Positions 24,172-29,646 of a DNA stretch of 33,570 nucleotides are shown here, in pieces. This DNA is from Gammaproteobacteria bacterium Ga0074134 (GTDB lineage: Bacteria; Pseudomonadota; Gammaproteobacteria; Ga0077554; Ga007554). A program made the position numbers and the translations under genes. The notes under the pieces are model-generated. The model saw only the letters and a list, made by a program, of their open reading frames with translations. It was not told where the DNA came from and did not search any database. The stretch is taken from positions 1-33,570 of the forward strand of contig LNEJ01000067.1 of the NCBI GenBank assembly GCA_001464965.1, in the 5' to 3' direction. Numbering within the stretch: position 1 is the stretch's first letter; each line of letters begins with the position of its first letter.

Positions 24172-24830
24172 GGCTCTTTCGGCACCATGTAGCCCACACC
24201 CCGGATGTTCTTGATAAACTCCGCACCCAATTTTCGCCGTAACGCGTGGATATAGACCTCAACCGCATTGCTCTCGACCTCTTCGCCCCAGCCGTAGATA
24301 CGCTCCTCCAGCTGGATCCGGGAAAGAGGTACGCCGGGCCGTTCGAGCAGCGCATGCAATAATGCAAACTCCCGCGCCGATAAGTTCACTGGCACACCAT
24401 CGAGAAGCACCTCATGAGTGGCAGGGTATACAGCGAGCCTGCCATGCTCGATGATTGGCTCGGCACGGCCAGCTTGCCGCCGCAGCAGCGCACGGATGCG
24501 TGCTGCAAGCTCGTCGAGATCAAAAGGCTTAACAAGGTAGTCGTCGGCGCCCGCATCGAGTCCCTTCACACGATCAGCCACAGAGTCCCTTGCTGTGAGA
24601 ATGAGTACAGGAATGCGGTTTTTCATGCGGCGAAGATTAGCGAGAACATCAAGCCCAGCCTTGCGCGGCAGCCCAAGATCGAGCAGCACCAAGTCATATA
24701 CGCCATTTTCCAGTGCCAACTCGGCAGCCTGTCCATCGCGAACCCAATCGACCGTATAGCCATCCTGTTTGAGCCCCTTCTGGGCGTTTTTACCAATCAT
24801 CGAATCGTCTTCGACGAGCAACAAACGCAT
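24168..24830 (-). CDS. QseB/PmrA-like OmpR-family response regulator
   Basis: The 220-residue protein has a receiver domain (residues 1-115) with the acidic pair Glu7-Asp8-Asp9, phospho-acceptor Asp51 in VLLDLGLP, Thr79 in ILTARD, and Lys101 in VKPFD. The C-terminal winged helix (about 125-218) ends LEERIYGWGEEVESNAVEVY and LRRKLGAEFIKNIRGVGYM, very close to the QseB pattern. GAGGT lies 6 nt before the ATG. Boxes of the PmrA/QseB type (hexamer-N5-hexamer with TTAA cores) are found upstream of both PepSY genes and degP, which makes this protein their likely activator. Because the PepSY2 promoter also reads towards this gene, autoregulation is plausible. Confidence 0.93.
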   Translation of the reverse strand: MRLLLVEDDSMIGKNAQKGLKQDGYTVDWVRDGQAAELALENGVYDLVLLDLGLPRKAGLDVLANLRRMKNRIPVLILTARDSVADRVKGLDAGADDYLVKPFDLDELAARIRALLRRQAGRAEPIIEHGRLAVYPATHEVLLDGVPVNLSAREFALLHALLERPGVPLSRIQLEERIYGWGEEVESNAVEVYIHALRRKLGAEFIKNIRGVGYMVPKEP

Positions 24831-24871
24831 GGATCTACCTCACGGATGCAGGATGTTGTATGCGCAAAACC

Positions 24872-24904
24872 ACCCGCCGGCAGGTTTACTCCATACCGGC
24901 GGGT
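24872..24904 (-). terminator. Hairpin between the DUF2076 and qseB-like genes
   Basis: ACCCGCCGG and CCGGCGGGT pair over 9 bp around a 15-nt loop. On the minus strand GGTTTTGC follows. It probably terminates or reduces reading from DUF2076 into the regulator gene, 41 nt upstream of the regulator start. The rest of the 158-bp gap (24831-24988) shows no gene. Confidence 0.5.
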
Positions 24905-24988
24905 ACGTGTCATGCGTCATCATTAAAAACGTGTGGCTGAGCTGTTCCAGCACTACAATCAATTCACTGAATATGATAAGCAATATGG

Positions 24989-25591
24989 TCAGACAAACGT
25001 GCCACTATCGCCCCATGGATCATCATCGACTGCTCCGCCGGTGGATGACAGAAAATCACCGTCCCCCGTCGAATTAAACTGGGAAGTACCGGGATAATAG
25101 TTGTTGATAGTGGTATTCTCAACAACCTCATCCGTTGGCGTGGCGAAATTATTGCCGCCAGATCCATGATGCCCAAAAAGACTTTCCATCCCTTGAAACA
25201 GAAACGCTCCGCCAGCCACGCCAGCGGCGGTAGCCGCGATGTTCTTGAGCCACGGTGATCCACCCGATGGCGCAGCGGCAGGGGTAGAAACTGGAGCTGG
25301 AGTAAAAGATTGCGCGGGTGTGGCAGGTGCCTGAGACGTGTTGCCGAAGGCGCGCGGACCGCTGCTTCTGGCGGTTTGCAGCGCGGATTGCATCTGTGCA
25401 ATTTGTTCCTTGGCGTGATCGAGCGCCGTCTCCAGCAGCAACACACGCTGCGTCAACAGATAAGCGGCATCCGGCTGCTGAGCAATAGCTTGCGCAATCA
25501 ACCCATCCGCCTGAGGATCTTTTTCAATGCCACGCACACGAACAAGTTGTTCCAGCATCAGGGAAAGCCGGGGAATGTCTTGGTTAGTCAT
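24989..25591 (-). CDS. DUF2076-family protein
   Basis: A 200-residue protein from the ATG at 25591, chosen over a longer in-frame start because GGAG lies 7 nt before it and homology starts here. The N-terminal DUF2076-type segment (about residues 1-80) includes DIPRLSLMLEQLV, ADGLIAQAIAQQPDAAYLLTQRVLLLETALDHAKEQIAQMQ, a helical coiled-coil region. A Pro/Ala/Thr-rich linker follows, then a hydrophobic patch (AATAAGVAGGAFLFQGMESLFG) and a Gly/Asp-rich tail ending DDPWGDSGTFV. Function is unknown; no cleavable signal is visible. It lies between PepSY gene 2 and the qseB-like gene, separated from each by a strong hairpin, so it should be expressed at a different level from both. Confidence 0.85.
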   Translation of the reverse strand: MTNQDIPRLSLMLEQLVRVRGIEKDPQADGLIAQAIAQQPDAAYLLTQRVLLLETALDHAKEQIAQMQSALQTARSSGPRAFGNTSQAPATPAQSFTPAPVSTPAAAPSGGSPWLKNIAATAAGVAGGAFLFQGMESLFGHHGSGGNNFATPTDEVVENTTINNYYPGTSQFNSTGDGDFLSSTGGAVDDDPWGDSGTFV

Positions 25592-25639
25592 ATAGTCTCT
25601 CCAAAATAAAAAGCATTCAGTTAGCGTAAACGCATGAGA

Positions 25640-25661
25640 CGGGGGCAGATTCCTGCCCCCG
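25640..25661 (-). terminator. Intercistronic hairpin after PepSY gene 2
   Basis: CGGGGGCAG-ATTC-CTGCCCCCG is a perfect 9-bp stem with a tetraloop starting 6 nt after the PepSY2 stop. No U-tract follows, so it is more likely a 3'-end stabiliser or partial terminator that lowers downstream expression. Confidence 0.55.
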
Positions 25662-25667
25662 CTTGGC

Positions 25668-26018
25668 TTACCCCTCATCTTCCTCCTGCCCTTCATGCTC
25701 GGCGTCGGCCTTGTCCGGCTTGGCACTGATGACCTTGCCGTCGGCGCTATCGACCTTAACATCCATTACTTTTTTTGCGCTCGCTACCTCTATCTCATAG
25801 ACAAGGCGGCCATTTTCGTCTTCCAGCGAAGCTCGTGAGGCCTTGCCGGATACATGCTGCTCCGCGACTGTAATCGCCTGGGAAAGCGAAACTTTCGTCT
25901 TCGCCAGATCAGCGATAGCATCGTTCTCGTGCTTCGCCTCGGAATCCGCATAGGCAAATGCGCCAACCGTACCCAATGCTATGAGTGCGCCCATCAAGAT
26001 AGTCGTTTTCGTAGCCAT
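25668..26018 (-). CDS. PepSY-domain envelope protein 2
   Basis: A 116-residue protein from the ATG at 26018, chosen because AGGAG lies 7 nt upstream. A cleavable signal peptide ends near AFAYA (about residue 24). The mature protein has KVSLSQAITVAEQHVSGKASRASLEDENGRLVYEIEV and KVMDVKVDSADGKVISA, a PepSY-type fold, and a very acidic Glu/Asp/His tail (AEHEGQEEDEG) that could bind metal or basic surfaces. It is a paralogue of the protein at 18871-19206 but is more clearly secreted and has a longer acidic end. Its promoter overlaps the tilS stop and carries a QseB-type box, and it heads the operon leading to the qseB-like and qseC-like genes. Confidence 0.87.
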   Translation of the reverse strand: MATKTTILMGALIALGTVGAFAYADSEAKHENDAIADLAKTKVSLSQAITVAEQHVSGKASRASLEDENGRLVYEIEVASAKKVMDVKVDSADGKVISAKPDKADAEHEGQEEDEG

Positions 26019-26076
26019 GATTACTCTCCTTTCAATGGAATCATCGATCCGGCATGATTGCCGTTTCGTGGAGGCC

Positions 26077-26109
26077 ATATTAGAGGCAGATACTTAAATG
26101 GGGCTTAAA
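26077..26109 (-). promoter_or_regulatory. QseB/PmrA-type box and promoter of PepSY gene 2
   Basis: On the minus strand TTTAAG-CCCCA-TTTAAG is followed after 10 bp by TAATAT (26077-26082), which lies 59 bases before the ATG. It fits HTTAAD-N5-HTTAAD exactly and shares TTAAGTATC with the PepSY1 site. The box overlaps the tilS stop codon (26094-26096). Confidence 0.7.
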
Positions 26110-27476
26110 GTCGAGAAGGAATGTTGACGGCTCCATTCCAGCGCTATCCCCGCTTCGCCACTCCCGGCCTGAAACGGTTCACAGACCCACAGCTCCGCCA
26201 CGGCCGCGAGTTGGTCGCCTACATAAATCAGCGGTATGCGATCGCGCTGCCAGGGTGGTATGCCCTGCTCCTGCAAGAGTTTTTTCAGGATGTGGGTGTG
26301 GCCGCGCCCTGCGGGACGGCATCGCTCACCGCCTTGACGGAAACGCACGCTAACGGTTGATGCGTAGCACAGCGATGCCTTGAGACCACTGCCCGTCATG
26401 CTGTACGCGGTCAATCTTCCATTGCCATCCGGTAATATCAAGGATTGTTCCAGATCCCACGCCAACACGGTGCTGGCATCATGTACAGGCAGTGGAGGCA
26501 TGGCATACAGCAGATCGCGATAACGGCGCACCTCGGCGCCGGCCCAGCACACACACGGGGTGCTGTCTTCGGCAGCGGCGAGCACGTCACACTGAACCCT
26601 TTGGAGATGCGCCGCCCACGGTGCAGGGAGACCTAATATTTTGAACCAGCGGCGTAGTGCATTGCGCTGGCGCGCATCATCCAGCTTTAACAATTGGCTT
26701 ACCAGCAATGTGCCCGGCAGCGGGCCACGCAATGCTTGCAGATCATTGTCCGCCAGCACATCCAGCAATGCCGCCGCCTCGGCGGCGTTCACGGCGGCGC
26801 GTGACAACGTGCTTGCGCATGCCGGCCAGCGTCGCATGAAATGTGGCATGACTTCATGGCGCAGGTAATTGCGCTCAAAGCCAGTGTCGAAGTTGCTGTG
26901 GTCATCGACCCAGGAAAGATCATGCTGAGCGGCATAGACGGCCAGTTCGTCGCGCGTAAAGCCAAGTAGCGGACGCGCGAGACATCCATTGGCAAACGGG
27001 GCATACACAGGCATGGCGGCCAGGCCATGCGGACCGGCGCCACGCAGCAGTTGCAGCAACAGGGTTTCGGCTTGGTCATCCTGATGATGGGCAGTGAGCA
27101 GGCAGTCGCCCGCCTCGATGAGTGAGGCAATGGCCTGGTATCGTGCCTGGCGTGCTGCCGCTTCGGGGCTCTCGCCGGACTGGGGCACGGCATTGACGCG
27201 CAGCGTATGGCAAGGAATGCCAAGCCGGGCGCAGACTGCCTCACAATGACGCGCCCATGCACCCGCGTAAGGGCTCAGGCCATGATCGACATGCACGGCG
27301 CACAACTGTAAATCGGGGGACAAGAAGGCGCGTATTCCAGAGAGCGCATGTAGCAGCACTGTGGAATCACGCCCGCCACTGTAAGCTACCCAAAAACGCC
27401 GTGCGGGCGGTAACTGGTCTAACGAACTGAGAAGGCGCCGGAAAAAATCATCTGCGGGGGAGCGTTGGGAGGTCAC
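26094..27476 (-). CDS. tilS: tRNA(Ile)-lysidine synthase
   Basis: The 460-residue protein has the PP-loop ATPase motif AYSGGRDSTVLLHAL (about residues 31-45), a VHVDHGLSPYAGAW segment, the LTAHHQDDQAETLLLQLLRGAG motif and the RNYLRHEV signature. C-terminal TilS domains follow, with QGGERCRPAGRGHTHILKKLLQEQGIPPW and a WVCEPF end. TilS converts C34 of the CAU-anticodon tRNA(Ile) to lysidine so that it reads AUA; the enzyme is essential in most bacteria. Start is GTG with no clear ribosome-binding site. It follows accA in the same direction, a common gammaproteobacterial pairing, with a REP-like hairpin between them. Confidence 0.96.
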   Translation of the reverse strand: MTSQRSPADDFFRRLLSSLDQLPPARRFWVAYSGGRDSTVLLHALSGIRAFLSPDLQLCAVHVDHGLSPYAGAWARHCEAVCARLGIPCHTLRVNAVPQSGESPEAAARQARYQAIASLIEAGDCLLTAHHQDDQAETLLLQLLRGAGPHGLAAMPVYAPFANGCLARPLLGFTRDELAVYAAQHDLSWVDDHSNFDTGFERNYLRHEVMPHFMRRWPACASTLSRAAVNAAEAAALLDVLADNDLQALRGPLPGTLLVSQLLKLDDARQRNALRRWFKILGLPAPWAAHLQRVQCDVLAAAEDSTPCVCWAGAEVRRYRDLLYAMPPLPVHDASTVLAWDLEQSLILPDGNGRLTAYSMTGSGLKASLCYASTVSVRFRQGGERCRPAGRGHTHILKKLLQEQGIPPWQRDRIPLIYVGDQLAAVAELWVCEPFQAGSGEAGIALEWSRQHSFSTLSPI

Positions 27477-27493
27477 GGGTGGATTCGGGTAAA

Positions 27494-27518
27494 GTTGGAT
27501 CGCTGCGCTTGATCCAAC
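27494..27518. repeat. REP-like palindrome between accA and tilS
   Basis: GTTGGATC-GCTGCGCTT-GATCCAAC pairs over 8 bp. Read on the minus strand it gives GTAGGTTGGATC, AAGCGCAGC, GATCCAAC. From memory, this GTAGGTTGG...AGCGCAGC...CCAAC layout resembles a REP-type element scattered in many proteobacterial genomes. It lies 28 nt after accA and may protect the accA 3' end. A RAYT transposase lies at the left edge of the window. Confidence 0.6.
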
Positions 27519-27545
27519 CTACATTTTAATTATAAAAGCGCGCAT

Positions 27546-28511
27546 TCACTTACGCGCCGAGGCAAAATGCCCGAACTTCATGAGCCGTGCATAACGCGCC
27601 TCAAGCAGTTTGTCGATATCAATCTGGCTGAGGCGGTCCAGATCCTTCACCAGCACGGCCTTGAGATTCGCCGCCATGGCGTCGGGATCGCGGTGGCTGC
27701 CGCCCAAAGGTTCTTCGATCACATTATCCACCAGGCCCAGCGCTTTGAGTTTGGCGGAGGTAATGCCTAATGCCGCAGCAGCCTCGGCGGCCTTATCCGC
27801 GCTTTTCCATAGAATGGAGGCGCAACCCTCGGGCGAGATCACCGAATAGGTACTGTATTGCAGCATTTGCACATGATCGCCCACCCCAATGGCGAGTGCG
27901 CCGCCGGAACCACCCTCACCGATGACGGTGCAAATGATCGGGATGCGTAATTCGGACATCACGAACAGGTTGCGGGCAATGGCCTCGCTCTGATTGCGCT
28001 CCTCAGCGTCGATGCCGGGATAAGCGCCGGGCGTGTCGATGAAGGTAAGCAGAGGCAGCTTGAAACGCTCGGCCGTCTGCATCAGACGTAATGCCTTGCG
28101 GTAACCTTCCGGTCGCGGCATGCCATAATTGCGCCGCACCCTTTCCTTGGTATCACGCCCCTTTTGCTGGCCGATCACCATCACCGGCTTGTCATCCAGG
28201 CGCGCAACGCCACCGACAATCGCGGCGTCATCGGCATAACTGCGGTCACCGTGCAATTCTTCAAAATCAGTGAAAATCCGACTCATGTAATCCAGCGTGT
28301 AGGGGCGCTGCGGGTGACGCGCCACCTGCGCGGTCTGCCACGCGGTAAGCGAAGAAAAGATTGACTTGGTCAACACCCTGCTGCGCGCCTCGAGGCGCGC
28401 AATCTCTTCGCTGATATTGATCTCATTGTCGCTACCTACGTAACGCAATTCTTCGATCTTGGCCTCCAGCTCGGCAATGGGGCGTTCAAATTCAAGGAAG
28501 TTCAGATTCAT
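27546..28511 (-). CDS. accA: Acetyl-CoA carboxylase carboxyltransferase, alpha subunit
   Basis: The 321-residue protein opens [20 protein letters not shown], as E. coli AccA does, with a coiled-coil start. The carboxyltransferase core has [58 protein letters not shown] and the acetyl-CoA oxyanion segment [15 protein letters not shown]. With AccD it transfers carboxyl from carboxybiotin to acetyl-CoA, the committing step of fatty acid synthesis. It has a good promoter at 28613-28641 and a leader of about 95 nt with a terminator-like fold. It does not follow dnaE directly; a CBS gene and a DUF3579 gene lie between. Confidence 0.97.
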   Translation of the reverse strand: MNLNFLEFERPIAELEAKIEELRYVGSDNEINISEEIARLEARSRVLTKSIFSSLTAWQTAQVARHPQRPYTLDYMSRIFTDFEELHGDRSYADDAAIVGGVARLDDKPVMVIGQQKGRDTKERVRRNYGMPRPEGYRKALRLMQTAERFKLPLLTFIDTPGAYPGIDAEERNQSEAIARNLFVMSELRIPIICTVIGEGGSGGALAIGVGDHVQMLQYSTYSVISPEGCASILWKSADKAAEAAAALGITSAKLKALGLVDNVIEEPLGGSHRDPDAMAANLKAVLVKDLDRLSQIDIDKLLEARYARLMKFGHFASARK

Positions 28512-28542
28512 GGGGTTTCAAGTAAAGCGGTTAGTGAGATGT

Positions 28543-28608
28543 TTGGTTGAAATAACAAAAGCGGCGGCACGGCAAGCACTGCACCTGCTTTCTGCCGCAA
28601 AAAACCAA
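28543..28608 (-). promoter_or_regulatory. Structured accA leader with terminator-like fold
   Basis: The accA leader can fold into three nested helices. TTGGTT at the predicted 5' end pairs with AACCAA (28543-28548 on the minus strand), GCGGCA with TGCCGC (28593-28598 and 28564-28569), and AAGCA with TGCTT inside. CGCTTTTGTT follows the GC stem. It looks like an attenuator or a stabilising leader. No leader peptide or known riboswitch is recognised. Confidence 0.45.
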
Positions 28609-28612
28609 GATA

Positions 28613-28641
28613 AATATACTCCGATGCCTGGCGCTTGCCAA
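28613..28641 (-). promoter_or_regulatory. Sigma-70-type promoter of accA
   Basis: On the minus strand TTGGCA (28636-28641) and TATATT (28613-28618) are 17 bp apart. Transcription should start near 28606, about 95 nt before the accA ATG. Confidence 0.65.
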
Positions 28642-28700
28642 GCAAAGCATGCCTATTGGGGTATCCCGGATAATGGCGCAACAGGGAATGCCCGCATCCG

Positions 28701-28729
28701 TTGGACACTGACGTAAAAGTGTGTATAAA
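28701..28729 (+). promoter_or_regulatory. Sigma-70-type promoter of the CBS-domain gene
   Basis: TTGGAC (28701-28706) and TATAAA (28724-28729) are separated by 17 bp. They point at the CBS gene with a leader of about 42 nt. With the accA promoter this explains most of the 266-bp divergent gap. Confidence 0.65.
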
Positions 28730-28777
28730 TAGCAAAATGATGAATGATGATTTTTGCTTGCATAGAGGAACAAGGGC

Positions 28778-29236
28778 ATGAAAGTAACCCACATTTTGAA
28801 GCAGAAAGGACCCAATATTTACAGCATCACACCAGATCGGTTATTAACCGAAGCGGTGGCGCTGATGATGAAAAACCAGATTGGCTCACTGGTGGTGATG
28901 GATGAGGGCCACCTTGCCAGCATTGTCACGGAGCGTGATGTGATGGGGGCGGTGGACAAGTACGCCGCCAATCTGGCCGAGGTGCGGGTGCGTGATGTCA
29001 TGGCGCCGAAGCTGATTACCTGCGATGCCCAGGACACCCTCGACCATGTCATGAATTTAATGATGAGCAATAGCCTCGGACATCGCATTCGCCACTTGCC
29101 GGTCATGCGCGACGGCGAGTTCGCCGGCCTGATTTCCATCGTCGACATTGTGCAGGCCCTGCTCACTGAAACCCAGTTCGAGAACAACCTGCTCAGAAAT
29201 TACATCAAGAACTGGCCGGAATCCCAAGAAGCGTAG
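28778..29236 (+). CDS. CBS-domain pair protein
   Basis: The 152-residue cytoplasmic protein is almost entirely a tandem CBS (Bateman) module. CBS1 spans about residues 8-62 (ITPDRLLTEAVALMMKNQIGSLVVMDE ... SIVTERDVM) and CBS2 about 72-135 (VMAPKLITCDAQDTLDHVMNLMMSN ... HLPVMRDGEFAGLISIVDIVQAL). Such modules bind AMP, ATP or related nucleotides and usually sense energy state; this one has no attached enzyme or channel. AGGA and AAGGG lie before the ATG. It has its own strong promoter and converges on the DUF3579 gene. Its binding partner cannot be inferred from the neighbours, though accA is divergent from it. Confidence 0.93.
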   Translation: MKVTHILKQKGPNIYSITPDRLLTEAVALMMKNQIGSLVVMDEGHLASIVTERDVMGAVDKYAANLAEVRVRDVMAPKLITCDAQDTLDHVMNLMMSNSLGHRIRHLPVMRDGEFAGLISIVDIVQALLTETQFENNLLRNYIKNWPESQEA

Positions 29237-29258
29237 GCGCGCCAGGAGCCTGTTTTTT
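29235..29258 (+). terminator. Candidate terminator between the CBS gene and DUF3579 gene
   Basis: AGGC (29235-29238) and GCCT (29248-29251) can pair, followed by GTTTTTT. The stem begins in the CBS stop codon, and the U-run overlaps the stop codon of the convergent gene. The stem is only 4 bp. Confidence 0.4.
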
Positions 29259-29538
29259 ATCCCTGATGGAAATCTTCAATTTGCAGCCGGTTGCTTTTGG
29301 CGAAGTTCATCAGAAAAGCGAACACCATCGGCTCATCCTGCTCCAGGCTCTTGTCCACCAGCACGCAACTGATCCCCTCGATGGTGATCATGCTGACCTT
29401 TGGATGAAACTCTATGCGGCGGCCTGCACCAACTTTACCAACCGCAGTGGTGATGCGCTCGGCCCAATCGCTGGGACGGAATTTTCTGCCGTCCTCGGTA
29501 ACGCCCCTGATAATAATCCTTCCAGTTAAGCCGCTCAT
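29257..29538 (-). CDS. DUF3579 family protein
   Basis: The 93-residue protein carries the DUF3579 pattern: IIIRGVTEDGRKFRPSDWAERITTAVG at the start, then RRIEFHPKVSMITIEGISCVLVDKSLE, then PMVFAFLMNFAKSNRLQIED. It is a compact soluble protein conserved in beta- and gammaproteobacteria; no function is established to my knowledge. It has no signal peptide. A perfect TTGACA (minus strand, about 29595-29600) is a likely -35, but the matching -10 is poor. It lies downstream of dnaE on the same strand, separated by 108 bp that include a repeat stem-loop, and converges with the CBS gene. Confidence 0.88.
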   Translation of the reverse strand: MSGLTGRIIIRGVTEDGRKFRPSDWAERITTAVGKVGAGRRIEFHPKVSMITIEGISCVLVDKSLEQDEPMVFAFLMNFAKSNRLQIEDFHQG

Positions 29539-29619
29539 TATCTAACCGTGTCCGTGTCCAATTTCATCCAGCAAGATGCTCGTTTTCCCGGCGCTTGTCA
29601 AACAGCGCATAAACGTTAA

Positions 29620-29643
29620 GGAACCTCTGATTTATTCAGAGCT
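29620..29643 (-). repeat. Stem-loop repeat copy B, after dnaE
   Basis: On the minus strand CTCTGA-ATAAA-TCAGAG is followed by GTTCC, starting 5 nt after the dnaE stop codon. It has a 6-bp stem and 5-nt loop. It matches copy A at 9958-9982 except for one loop base and the two extra G bases. Both copies sit just after a stop codon in sense orientation. Confidence 0.6.
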
Positions 29644-29646
29644 GCC

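Noticed and set aside
29542-29610. 22-codon frame upstream of the DUF3579 gene ending a few bases before its start
   Set aside because: No ribosome-binding site and no sign of coding; the predicted -35 of the gene lies inside it.
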